Shown: positions 7,597 through 14,926, counted from the first letter of the stretch. The stretch is DNA of 24,600 nucleotides from JADJNW01 sp964523725 (GCA_964523725.1 CAZGAU010000073.1:1-24600); one strand, 5' to 3'. The notes: a model not told the origin generated them from the sequence alone. A program made the numbers and translations.

Positions 7597-7623
7597 CAGG
7601 CTGCGCTTTTTCACACAGCCTGT
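7587..7623 (-). terminator. Rho-independent terminator of the PpiD-like gene
   Basis: Minus-strand hairpin with arms ACAGGCTG (7596-7603 on the plus strand) and CAGCCTGT (7616-7623), extendable by a G·T pair and a G-C pair, and a 12-nt inner loop. It is followed by TTG and six T's (A-run at 7587-7592 on the plus strand). It begins 38 bp after the stop at 7661. Confidence 0.88.
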
Positions 7624-7660
7624 CTATTTGTCTTATTTCCAAACGATCACTTCCACTCCA

Positions 7661-9781
7661 TTAATAGAAGGTGAAGCGATTATCACTGATTTTTGCTTTC
7701 TTTTTCAAAGACTGCATCAACAGAGCCGGTACCTGCGAGCGCATCGCCATTGCCATCGTGGTGCGCGTCAGGGTCAGGTCGGTTGCCGGAGCAGCCGGCG
7801 TTTTGTTGATCACATTCAATTTGTACACACCGGTATTTCCTACAATCGGCTGAGAAGGTTGGTTCTGGGCCAGCGTCAATGCTTCAGCGATCACTTTCGG
7901 TTCACTGCCTACATTCGGCAAAGTAGCCGTGGCAAAGCTCATGTTTTGAGCCGTATCTACAGTGGTGGTAAATTCGGTTGCCAGTGCCGGCAAGGTCTTG
8001 CCTTTCATACGTTCGGCAAGCATTTCACCTTTTTTCTTGTTGATAACCAATTGCTCAATGTCCGACTTGATATTGGCAACAGAAGGAATACCAGGCTTCT
8101 GAATGGCCTCCAGACCTGCAATCACATACATGTTGTTGTACAATTCTACCGGATCCTGGTACGTATAAACATCAGGTGAAACCGCGCCTTTCTTGGATTC
8201 AAATGCCCAGCGGATCATGTCGCGGGTAGTTTGACCTGCGCCGAGCGTACCAATGGAAAAATCATTGCGCTTGAGCAATACCGAAGTTTCCATATTCAGA
8301 TTGGGATCACCTTTTACAGCTTCCTGCAATTTATCCAATGAACGATTGCTGCTTGCAAGCGCCAAAGCCTGGTCGTAAACAGCATTCTGCGTTTCCTGGC
8401 TCGGAACAATTGCTTCTGCCAGGAAAGCGAGTTTTACGCCCTGATCATTGTTAACGAACTTCCGGTCGGTTACTTCCACCAAATGCACACCAAACTGGGT
8501 GATCACCGAATAAAGCTTGCCCGGTTCTGCCTCGTAGAAAATCAGATCGTTAAAGGGTTTCACCATTTGTCCCGGAAAAGCAAAGCCCAGATCACCACCC
8601 TCGGTACGAGTAGCATCAGAGCCGAAAACCGCTGCCAATGAATCGAAACGGTGCGTACCGGCTTCGATCAAGCCTTTCAAGCTGTCCACACGGCTTTGCG
8701 CAGCCGCCAGTGAGATTGGGTCGTTTGCCTGAATCAGAATATGGCGAGAACGCACAGAGTCCGGAATTACCTTGCGATCCACTACTTTTACCGCCTGATA
8801 AGCGCCACCGTCGATATAAGGACCATATACGCTACCCACCGGCAGGCTGAATACAGTATCCGCAATCACAGGACTGAGTTCGTCTTTTTTGAGATAAGCC
8901 GGATCGTACTGCCCGTAATATCTTTCTACAAAAAGGGAGTCATTTTCAGCAACAGTAAACTGCGGGATCAATGTATCGATTTGCTCGCGGATCTTTGCAG
9001 AATCTTCTGCTGTCGGGAACACGTCCAATACGACATACTTAAGGCGGCGGGTTTCTTCCGTTTGGCGGAAACGCTCGCCGTTTTCCTTCATATAAGCTTC
9101 GTAATCAGCGTCTTCAAGTGACACTTCCGTATTGTCAATTTCATCAAACGGTACGCGCACATATTCAAAGTCAACGCGATCATTCTGCTCATTGTGCCCC
9201 ATTTCCGCCATCCAGGTCGGCGTGTAAATGGCTTTGGTGACCATCGCTGCCAATTTGCTTTGCAGACGATCTTTGATGATTTCTTTCTCCTGGTGAGCCC
9301 AGTAAGCACGCATCATCGGGTCGGTCAGCTGATTTGTTTCGATAGCCGTTTTGAAATCATTCAAACGCTGACGATTGATCTGACCGGTGGCCGGATCCTG
9401 AAAACGCTGACGAATGACCGGACTCAGGTTTACACCGAATTCGAGGTCGAGCAATTCTGTTTTGCTGACACCCAGACCGAGTTCCTCCGCTTCTTCTTTG
9501 ATGATGATCTCTTCTACAAAATAATCCCAGAGTATCTGGCGACGGCTGTACACCTCGCTACTGGTACCCTGAAACAAGACCGACTCGATCACATTGTCAG
9601 TGGTCGCAAATTGATTCCACTCGATTTTCTCGCCGTTTACCTTACCTACAGTGGATTGTGCGCTGCCAAAGAGGCTCTGCTGCCCGGACATCATGTCCTG
9701 GAGGATAAAACCTCCCACACCGAGCGCAACCAGCACGACCACGATCCACATGCTCTTCCGAATTTTTCCGATTAAAGCCAT
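7661..9781 (-). CDS. PpiD-like membrane-anchored peptidyl-prolyl isomerase/foldase (SurA N-domain plus parvulin)
   Basis: A periplasmic folding helper anchored in the inner membrane. 706 residues: a short cytoplasmic N-terminus (MALIGKIRKS), one TM helix (about 11-28), then a SurA/PpiD-like N-terminal domain starting STVGKVNGEKIEWNQF. A parvulin rotamase domain lies at about 340-445, with SRHILIQ, FDSLAAVFGSD, GGDLGFAFPGQMV and FGVHLVEVTDRK. The remaining C-terminal part (about 450-706) is a further chaperone-like, mostly helical region. E. coli PpiD is 623 residues with one parvulin domain; the single N-terminal anchor favours PpiD over SurA. ATG 9781 yields the intact anchor. A good promoter (9916-9947) and a terminator (7587-7623) bracket the gene as a monocistron with a leader of about 125 nt. 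Confidence 0.9.
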   Translation of the reverse strand: MALIGKIRKSMWIVVVLVALGVGGFILQDMMSGQQSLFGSAQSTVGKVNGEKIEWNQFATTDNVIESVLFQGTSSEVYSRRQILWDYFVEEIIIKEEAEELGLGVSKTELLDLEFGVNLSPVIRQRFQDPATGQINRQRLNDFKTAIETNQLTDPMMRAYWAHQEKEIIKDRLQSKLAAMVTKAIYTPTWMAEMGHNEQNDRVDFEYVRVPFDEIDNTEVSLEDADYEAYMKENGERFRQTEETRRLKYVVLDVFPTAEDSAKIREQIDTLIPQFTVAENDSLFVERYYGQYDPAYLKKDELSPVIADTVFSLPVGSVYGPYIDGGAYQAVKVVDRKVIPDSVRSRHILIQANDPISLAAAQSRVDSLKGLIEAGTHRFDSLAAVFGSDATRTEGGDLGFAFPGQMVKPFNDLIFYEAEPGKLYSVITQFGVHLVEVTDRKFVNNDQGVKLAFLAEAIVPSQETQNAVYDQALALASSNRSLDKLQEAVKGDPNLNMETSVLLKRNDFSIGTLGAGQTTRDMIRWAFESKKGAVSPDVYTYQDPVELYNNMYVIAGLEAIQKPGIPSVANIKSDIEQLVINKKKGEMLAERMKGKTLPALATEFTTTVDTAQNMSFATATLPNVGSEPKVIAEALTLAQNQPSQPIVGNTGVYKLNVINKTPAAPATDLTLTRTTMAMAMRSQVPALLMQSLKKKAKISDNRFTFY

Positions 9782-9799
9782 TCTACAACTGTTTTTATT

Positions 9800-9831
9800 A
9801 GATGCCAGATGACAGAAGAGAGATGCCAGAT
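9800..9831. repeat. Paired 11-bp direct repeats AGATGCCAGAT in the foldase leader
   Basis: AGATGCCAGAT occurs at 9800-9810 and again exactly at 9821-9831, 21 bp apart, in the 5' leader of the PpiD-like gene. The intervening bases (GACAGAAGAG) share related purine-rich words. It is probably an intergenic simple-repeat family; a regulatory role is speculative. Confidence 0.6.
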
Positions 9832-9915
9832 TTTTTACACATATTTAGCTAACTGATTTTCAGATAACTATATTCCAACTTCTCTCTTCCGAATTCTCTT
9901 TTTAAAAAAGCCCTG

Positions 9916-9947
9916 CAAAGGTAATTGCTTTACTGCATAAATTCAAA
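9916..9947 (-). promoter_or_regulatory. Bacteroidota-type promoter of the PpiD-like gene
   Basis: On the minus strand, TTTG (9947-9944), a 20-nt spacer and TACCTTTG (9923-9916) match the TTTG-N19-21-TAnnTTTG consensus of the Bacteroidota primary sigma factor. Transcription would start near 9909, leaving a leader of about 125 nt before ATG 9781. Confidence 0.72.
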
Positions 9948-10116
9948 ATTTTACCACCACTTTGACGCTGATTTTCAGAAGGATGGTGAATGTTGGTTTT
10001 TTGTGAATGGTTATTTGTTAAATTGGTTGAAAGCGATATTGTACGAAGCGACCGTAAAAGTTAGAAAAGTCGGAGGTTTACAATTCCAAGTCTTCATGCC
10101 CAAATAACGAATAACA
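9948..10116. other. Intergenic stretch without a recognised gene
   Basis: Between the foldase promoter and the assembly gap there is no convincing coding sequence or RNA gene. A short plus-strand reading frame spanning 9925-10107 has no homology I recognise and overlaps the promoter. The right end runs into the heptanucleotide repeat that borders the gap. Confidence 0.5.
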
Positions 10117-10230
10117 NNNNNNNNNNNNNNNNNNNNNNNNNNNNNNNNNNNNNNNNNNNNNNNNNNNNNNNNNNNNNNNNNNNNNNNNNNNNNNNNNNNN
10201 NNNNNNNNNNNNNNNNATAACGAATAACAA
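10103..10230. repeat. Heptanucleotide AATAACR tandem repeat interrupted by the assembly gap
   Basis: Both edges of the N-run carry the same 13 bases, ATAACGAATAACA (10104-10116 and 10217-10229), with a 7-bp period alternating AATAACG and AATAACA. The gap therefore lies inside a tandem array that the assembler could not close, or the two flanks are one collapsed copy. Confidence 0.7.
10117..10216. other. Assembly gap of 100 N
   Basis: Exactly 100 N's, the conventional size for a gap of unknown length. The true content is unknown; the identical flanks suggest tandem repeats. The response-regulator stop codon is only 20 bp away. Confidence 0.98.
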
Positions 10231-10235
10231 ATATT

Positions 10236-10931
10236 TTACTCCTCGACATGAAAGCAGAATCCCACCCCGTGAATATTTTCAATGCGCAGGTGCTCGTCGT
10301 CCCGAAGGTATTTGCGCAAGCGGGAAATGAATACGTCGAGGCTGCGTCCCAGAAAATAGTCGTCCTCGCCCCAGAGTTGTTCCAGAATGACCGAACGCTT
10401 GACCACCTGATTACGATGCTGGCTCAGAAAACGCAGCAAATCAGCTTCTTTTTGGGTAAGCCGCTTGGATTCGTTGTTGTTTATAAGTGTAAGATTAAGA
10501 TAATCAAACTGGTAGTTTCCGATTTGTATCAAGGAGGCTTGCGCTGCGGGTTGGGTTACTTTGCTTCTTCGCAGGAAAATTTCAATTTTCAGGATTAGTT
10601 CTTCGATGCTGAAAGGCTTGGTAATATAGTCATCGGCGCCGAGTTTCAAGCCGTGTATTCTATCTTCCTTGAGCGATTTGGCAGTGAGGAACAAAATGGG
10701 CACGTGCGGGTCTGACTTTCTGATTTCTTTGGCAATTGTAAATCCATCCACCTGCGGCAGCATCACATCCAGGATGCAAATATCAAACTGCTCCTCTCTG
10801 ATGGTATCCAACGCTGCCTGCCCGTCGCCGCAATGCGTGATGGCATAGCCTTGCAATTCCAGATTATCGCGGGTCACAAAACTCAGGCTTTGATCGTCTT
10901 CCACGTAAAGGATATGGGCTTTTTTGTTCAT
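10236..10931 (-). CDS. OmpR/PhoB-family response regulator
   Basis: DNA-binding partner of the histidine kinase encoded just upstream. 231 residues from ATG 10931; an in-frame TTG at 10964 would add 11 unsupported residues. The receiver domain (about 5-118) has the acidic pair E11-D12-D13, phospho-acceptor D55 in CILDVMLPQ, T83 and K105 in the KPF motif. The C-terminal winged-helix domain (about 135-229) carries RLTQKEADLLRFLSQH, VILEQLWG and SLDVFISRLRKYL with the ending IHGVGFCF typical of OmpR/PhoB regulators. It starts 39 bp after the kinase stop, so the two form an operon. All catalytic residues are present. Its target may include the 11-bp-periodic TTAACA array upstream of the operon, because this family binds tandem direct repeats with that period (inference). 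Confidence 0.94.
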   Translation of the reverse strand: MNKKAHILYVEDDQSLSFVTRDNLELQGYAITHCGDGQAALDTIREEQFDICILDVMLPQVDGFTIAKEIRKSDPHVPILFLTAKSLKEDRIHGLKLGADDYITKPFSIEELILKIEIFLRRSKVTQPAAQASLIQIGNYQFDYLNLTLINNNESKRLTQKEADLLRFLSQHRNQVVKRSVILEQLWGEDDYFLGRSLDVFISRLRKYLRDDEHLRIENIHGVGFCFHVEE

Positions 10932-10970
10932 GGTATTTAATTCGGGTGTTTCAAGGTATGGCAAAATTTC

Positions 10971-12242
10971 TTATTTTTCAATGGGCATACAAATATCCAA
11001 TTTGGTACCGCGTCCTTCTTCACTGGTCAGCCTGATTTTCCAGCCGTGTTTCTGGCAAATGGTTTTCACATAAAAAAGCCCCAGCCCGAAGCCTTTCACA
11101 TCGTGCACATTGCCGGTGGGTACACGGTAGAATTTTTCAAAAACTTTCGACTGTTGTTCTTTCGGAATACCAATGCCTTTATCTTCAATCTCAAGTCGCA
11201 CCTGACGCCCTTCCACACTGGTAATCAGGCAGATATCCGGCTCTAAACGACAATATTTAGTGGCATTGTCCAGCAAATTGTGTAACACATTCGACAAATG
11301 AAGGCGATCAGCTTTTACAAAAATTTGGTTTTCTGCAAAATCCGTGCGGAGTTGTCCGCCCATTTTTTCTACCTGCACGCCCACACTGGCAGCTACCTCC
11401 TGCAACAATTCATGAAGATCGATGCGCTCCATCTTCAGGGCAAAATTTCCCCGCTCAATCCGGGCGAGTTGCAGCACATTTTCCACCTGGCTGTTGAGGC
11501 GGTGATTCTGGTCTTTAATAATATTCGCATACTGCAAAAGTCGCTGATCTTCTTGCACCTGCGGATTATTCAAAAACACATCGGCTGAAATTTTAATGGT
11601 GGAAATCGGCGTTTTGAACTCGTGGGTCATGTTATTGATGAAATCCTTCTGCATTTCTGAAAGCCGCTTTTGCCGCAGGATGACAAACATCGAATAGGCA
11701 AAAAACACCACTGTGACCAGCAAAATGAGCGAGAAAATGAGCGACAACTGGATTTTGCTGAACAAATACCCCGAGCGCGTCGGAAATTTTACACCGAAAT
11801 AATATGTAAACTCTTTATACTTAGGGAAATGACTGACTTCAACATTCCTTTTTTTCTCCGGAGAAAAGCTACAGTAATTGCCATACACCATTTCGTCGGT
11901 GTGGCAGTCAAACACTGCATATTCAAAATCAATATTCAAGGCCAACGCCTCCAGTTCGCGCTGCAAAAAATACTCAAGATTCTGGGTATCAATCTCATCG
12001 GCAATATTGACCACGTAATAATTGGTGGTGCGCTGCTTGATAATATTCCTTGCCGGCAGGGTCGTACCGCTCAGATCTGCCAGAGATCGTGCCACATTGT
12101 ACAGCGCCAGATGCGCTTTTTTATTGAATTCCGCTTCATTGATATTCCAGGTACTTAGCACCCAATAGGTTTGCATGGCAATGATGCCCACAATGGCGAT
12201 CGTGCCAAGAATGACAACCCTGGTGATGATACTGCTTTTCAT
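10971..12242 (-). CDS. Membrane sensor histidine kinase
   Basis: Autophosphorylating sensor that should donate phosphate to the adjacent OmpR-type regulator. 423 residues from ATG 12242, chosen because it opens the first TM helix directly (MKSSIITRVVILGTIAIVGI); longer readings add an improbable His/Cys-rich leader made of intergenic repeat DNA. TM1 spans about 7-27, a periplasmic sensor domain about 28-162 with three Cys but no family I recognise, and TM2 about 163-188. The H-box is MTHEFKTP with phospho-acceptor H207, the N-box HNLLDNATKY (N322/N326), G1 DKGIGIP (354-360) and G2 GFGLGLF (384-390). No HAMP or PAS domain is evident; TM2 passes straight to the dimerisation helix. The upstream region holds a large imperfect palindrome and the TTAACA array. 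Confidence 0.93.
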   Translation of the reverse strand: MKSSIITRVVILGTIAIVGIIAMQTYWVLSTWNINEAEFNKKAHLALYNVARSLADLSGTTLPARNIIKQRTTNYYVVNIADEIDTQNLEYFLQRELEALALNIDFEYAVFDCHTDEMVYGNYCSFSPEKKRNVEVSHFPKYKEFTYYFGVKFPTRSGYLFSKIQLSLIFSLILLVTVVFFAYSMFVILRQKRLSEMQKDFINNMTHEFKTPISTIKISADVFLNNPQVQEDQRLLQYANIIKDQNHRLNSQVENVLQLARIERGNFALKMERIDLHELLQEVAASVGVQVEKMGGQLRTDFAENQIFVKADRLHLSNVLHNLLDNATKYCRLEPDICLITSVEGRQVRLEIEDKGIGIPKEQQSKVFEKFYRVPTGNVHDVKGFGLGLFYVKTICQKHGWKIRLTSEEGRGTKLDICMPIEK

Positions 12243-12254
12243 ATTTTTTTGTGT

Positions 12255-12340
12255 ACAATGGTGTTTTGGTGCGATGGTGTTAGGGGCACAAGGAGGCATT
12301 ACATTTATAACACCAACACACTATAACACAAAAACACTGT
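12255..12340. repeat. Large imperfect palindrome of GTGTT/AACAC words in the kinase leader
   Basis: The left arm (12255-12282), built of repeated GGTGTT words, faces a right arm (12308-12340), built of AACACC and AACAC words, around a loop of about 25 bp. The best paired blocks are TGGTGTTA against TAACACCA. The arrangement resembles the degenerate G/T-rich intergenic palindromes common in this phylum and would form a long hairpin in the 5' leader of the kinase mRNA. Confidence 0.5.
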
Positions 12341-12371
12341 CAATTCACAAATTTTGCCCGAATTTTCTGCC

Positions 12372-12399
12372 TAAACAAATGCTTAACAGCTTATTAACA
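12372..12399. promoter_or_regulatory. Three-unit 11-bp-period TTAACA array (candidate response-regulator operator)
   Basis: TAAACA at 12372, TTAACA at 12383 and TTAACA at 12394 start exactly 11 bp apart, separated by 5-nt spacers. OmpR/PhoB-type regulators characteristically bind tandem direct repeats of about 11 bp. The array lies about 130 bp upstream of the kinase ATG and about 58 bp upstream of the TATTTTTG element of the divergent DUF4271 gene, so it could govern either direction, including autoregulation of the kinase operon. Confidence 0.5.
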
Positions 12400-12456
12400 A
12401 TGATTTTTGTTTTAAGAAATCCTCATCATTAACTATAACATCACAAATCAATTCCG

Positions 12457-12464
12457 TATTTTTG
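12457..12464 (+). promoter_or_regulatory. TAnnTTTG -7 element ahead of DUF4271–hemD
   Basis: TATTTTTG, followed by CAGC, fits the Bacteroidota -7 consensus and lies 25 bp before the proposed TTG start at 12490. No TTTG/TTG stands at the expected -33 spacing, so the promoter may rely on an activator; the TTAACA array sits upstream. Confidence 0.42.
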
Positions 12465-12489
12465 CAGCAATTCAAAAAACCATTGGCTG

Positions 12490-13371
12490 TTGAATACAAC
12501 TCCCGGACGAATCGCGACTTTATTGGTGCTTTGTTGTGTTGGTTTGTTGGTTTTCGCCCAAAGCGGCGCCAATCCCTTCGAGCTTGCACCTCGCATGCCC
12601 GCCCAGGACACAGGCGAAGTTGTGGACAAGGGCACCGGCAATCCCTTCGATCTGGTTGCGCCAACTTCCGCCACTACAGCTAGAAAAAAACCTGCCCGCA
12701 AGCGCACCCCCATCAGCGAGGAAGCCGCTTACTACCGTTTTTTGTTTATTTCCATTATGGGTATTTTGCTAATGCTCACTTTATTGATGACGCTTTTCCG
12801 AAGTTTCTTCCGTAAAGCGATTCAAGCCTTTTCAAATGATACCATGATGAACCAGGTCTATCGCGATCGTGAAAGTGTGGGCGCCCTGCCGTTTCTTGCG
12901 TTGTACAGCTTCTTTTTTGTCAATGGCGGACTTTTTATCTATTTTCTGGCAAAAAACTATAACGCCAATCTGCCGGGCAATCATTTTCAACAATGGCTTT
13001 ACTACACGCTGGCTCTGGTGGGTCTGTTTTCACTAAAACATCTGTTGCTCAATATCGTAGGCTTTATTTTCCCGGTTGAAAAAGAAGTGCGACTCTACAA
13101 TTTTTTGATTATGATTTTTGGAATTGTGATCGGCTTAATCCTCGCACCAATTAATATTTTGTTGGCTTATGGTCCTGAGTCAATTTTCGGTACATTAATC
13201 CTCATCACCCTTATTATGCTGGGTTCAGTGTATCTATTTCGCTATGCGAGAAGCCTTTTCATAGCCGACAGATTTTTGTTTTTTCATAGATTTCACTTTT
13301 TATTGTATATTTGCACCGTCGAAATCGCACCTGTCATGGTTTTGGTTAAACTTGTTTTGAACCAAATTTAA
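12490..13371 (+). CDS. DUF4271 polytopic membrane protein
   Basis: A 293-residue membrane protein of the DUF4271 family, which in Bacteroidota is regularly found immediately before the uroporphyrinogen-III synthase gene. A signal-like helix (about 8-23, ending VFAQ) leads into a Pro/Thr-rich linker with two near-identical motifs, GANPFELAP and GTGNPFDLVAP, then a basic KKPARKR patch, a first strong TM helix near 80-98, and about five more TM helices to the C-terminus (for example FLIMIFGIVIGLILAP and FHFLLYICTVEIAPVMVLVKLVL). No ATG is available upstream in frame (stop at 12436-12438), so TTG 12490 is taken as start; the next in-frame ATG would remove the signal helix. Function is unknown; the link to HemD suggests a role in haem or tetrapyrrole metabolism. 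It precedes hemD by 35 bp, so the two form an operon. Confidence 0.82.
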   Translation: MNTTPGRIATLLVLCCVGLLVFAQSGANPFELAPRMPAQDTGEVVDKGTGNPFDLVAPTSATTARKKPARKRTPISEEAAYYRFLFISIMGILLMLTLLMTLFRSFFRKAIQAFSNDTMMNQVYRDRESVGALPFLALYSFFFVNGGLFIYFLAKNYNANLPGNHFQQWLYYTLALVGLFSLKHLLLNIVGFIFPVEKEVRLYNFLIMIFGIVIGLILAPINILLAYGPESIFGTLILITLIMLGSVYLFRYARSLFIADRFLFFHRFHFLLYICTVEIAPVMVLVKLVLNQI

Positions 13372-13406
13372 TCTTGATGGGTATTTAAAAATTAAACTTT
13401 TATTTG

Positions 13407-14189
13407 ATGGCAGTTAACGGAAAAGCGCAGGTAGAAACCTACAAAAAGGTGAAGACCATTCTTGTTACGCAGCCCAAACCGGAGCGGTCTCCCTACTACG
13501 ATCTGGAAGAGAAATACAACTTGCAAATAGACTGGCGTCCTTTCATTCACGTCGACCCTGTCCAAGCGAAAGACTTTCGCAAACAGCGTGTTTACCCCGA
13601 CAAATATTCGGCGATCATTTTTACCAGCCGCAATGCGGTGGATCATTTCTTCCGGCTGTGTGAAGAAATGCGCATTAAAATGTCGCAGGATACGAAGTAT
13701 TTCTGCTTGTCGGAAAACATCGCCAATTATTTGCAGAAGTTCATTGTTTACCGCAAGCGTAAAGTATTTGCTGGTCGCAAGAAAATTGAAGATCTGGCGC
13801 CGTATCTGAAAAAGCACAAGAACGAGAAGTTTTTGCTGCCGTGTTCCAATCTTGGGGCAAAGGAAGTGACTTCTTTCCTGGAGGAAAACGGATACAATTT
13901 CCAGGATGCAATGATGTACGAAACGCTTGCTTCCGACCTGAGCGATCTGAGCGATGTAACCTACGATGTGCTGGTGTTTTTCAGCCCGCTGGATATCACC
14001 TCCTTGTACGAAAACTTTCCGGATTTCAAACAGAATGAAACGCGCATCGCGGTGTTTGGCAACAGTACTACGCAAGCCGTGCAGGAGCGCGGTTTGACCG
14101 CCAACATCAAAGCACCGATTCCGGGCGCACCGAGTATGACGATGGCTTTGGAAATGTACTTGCAGGAATCGAACAAAGAAGAAGAATAA
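13407..14189 (+). CDS. hemD: Uroporphyrinogen-III synthase
   Basis: Closes and inverts ring D of hydroxymethylbilane to give uroporphyrinogen III, the branch point to haem, sirohaem and B12. 260 residues from ATG 13407 (a TTG one codon earlier is the alternative). HemD proteins are poorly conserved, but the diagnostic elements are present: TILVTQPKPER near the start, YSAIIFTSRNAVDHFF (about residues 68-83), LPCSNLGAKEV in the middle, ETLASD, DVLVFFSPLDITSLYENF, and RIAVFGNSTTQAVQERGL with the closing AxxPGAPSMTMALEMYL. The two-lobe layout and length fit the family. It is the second gene of the DUF4271 operon and ends in a strong intrinsic terminator. B12-dependent IcmF lies further right, but no direct pathway link follows from that. 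Confidence 0.9.
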   Translation: MAVNGKAQVETYKKVKTILVTQPKPERSPYYDLEEKYNLQIDWRPFIHVDPVQAKDFRKQRVYPDKYSAIIFTSRNAVDHFFRLCEEMRIKMSQDTKYFCLSENIANYLQKFIVYRKRKVFAGRKKIEDLAPYLKKHKNEKFLLPCSNLGAKEVTSFLEENGYNFQDAMMYETLASDLSDLSDVTYDVLVFFSPLDITSLYENFPDFKQNETRIAVFGNSTTQAVQERGLTANIKAPIPGAPSMTMALEMYLQESNKEEE

Positions 14190-14213
14190 ACGAACCGAAA
14201 TAATATGGACTTC

Positions 14214-14253
14214 CACACCCCGGCGGGCGAGCTCGTCGGGGTGTGCTATTTTT
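14214..14253 (+). terminator. Rho-independent terminator of the DUF4271–hemD operon
   Basis: A 12-bp stem with one G·T wobble (CACACCCCGGCG at 14214-14225 against CGTCGGGGTGTG at 14234-14245), an 8-nt loop and a T-rich tail CTATTTTT. The tail TATTTTTG (14247-14254) also matches the TAnnTTTG -7 element and may serve the Nudix gene starting at 14291. Confidence 0.9.
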
Positions 14254-14290
14254 GCAACTTATCCCGCCCAAAGAATGTTACTTCAATCAT

Positions 14291-14917
14291 ATGAAACAAG
14301 ATTTTATCACCGGCTTATCCAACAAATTACAACAACCACTACCCGGGCAGGAAGCTCAGTTTAAAATGGCGCACCTCGCCCGACGCAATGCGGTACCGCC
14401 TCCGCCCAATGCTCGGCAGGCTGCGGTTTTAGCCTTGTTTTTTCCAAAAAATAAGGATTGGCATCTGGTTTTTATTGAAAGAGACAATTCCAACCCCAAC
14501 GACCGCCACGGCGGACAGATCAGCTTTCCCGGCGGCAAGTACGAAGAAGGCGACGCCAGTTTGCAATACACTGCCATCCGCGAGGCGCACGAGGAAGTCG
14601 GCGTACACCCTGAAAAGGTGGAAATCATTGGCGAGTTGACCGATTTGTACATTCCGGTGAGCAATTTCAAAGTCAATCCCTTTGTCGGATTCGTGGATTA
14701 CACGCCTACCTTCCGCCCCCAGGTGGAGGAGGTCAGCGATGTGCTGGAAGTGCCCTTCAAATTATTACGGGATTATTCCATCCAAAAAACGACCGATCTG
14801 CGCATTGCCAACAATATCACGCTACGCGGCGTGCCTTATTTCGATCTCTTCGGCAAGGTGCTCTGGGGCGCTACGGCCATGATGCTGAGCGAGTTGCTGG
14901 AAGTCATCAAGCATTAA
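14291..14917 (+). CDS. Nudix hydrolase, CoA pyrophosphatase-like
   Basis: Probably hydrolyses a CoA or acyl-CoA diphosphate bond (NudL/NUDT7-like). 208 residues from ATG 14291; the longer frame begins with GTG inside the terminator and is rejected. The family signature preceding the Nudix box is present, HGGQISFPGGK (residues 73-83), followed by the Nudix helix core REAHEEVG (97-104) supplying the metal-binding glutamates. ARQAAVLALFF opens the domain, and a C-terminal GVPYFDLFGKVLWGATAMML matches the 'iWGATA' segment of CoA pyrophosphatases. No signal peptide is present. The gene converges with the HTH–TM regulator; only 9 bp separate the two stop codons. Substrate preference is a family inference. 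Confidence 0.9.
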   Translation: MKQDFITGLSNKLQQPLPGQEAQFKMAHLARRNAVPPPPNARQAAVLALFFPKNKDWHLVFIERDNSNPNDRHGGQISFPGGKYEEGDASLQYTAIREAHEEVGVHPEKVEIIGELTDLYIPVSNFKVNPFVGFVDYTPTFRPQVEEVSDVLEVPFKLLRDYSIQKTTDLRIANNITLRGVPYFDLFGKVLWGATAMMLSELLEVIKH

Positions 14918-14926
14918 GCAAATTTC

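Noticed and set aside
7456..7674. 72-codon plus-strand open frame
   Set aside because: Overlaps the promoter of the 42-residue gene, the foldase terminator and the foldase stop; no homology recognised.
9925..10107. 60-codon plus-strand open frame before the gap
   Set aside because: Begins within the -33/-7 region of the foldase promoter and ends in the heptamer repeat; composition gives no sign of a real protein.
13306..13313. TATATTTG near the end of the DUF4271 gene as a separate hemD promoter
   Set aside because: The nearest TTTG is 27 bp upstream, too far; the 35-bp gap to hemD favours an operon. An internal weak promoter is not excluded.
13392..14216. 274-codon minus-strand open frame
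   Set aside because: Lies wholly opposite hemD and its terminator arm; hemD has clear family motifs, while this frame is rich in His/Phe/Arg without any recognisable domain.
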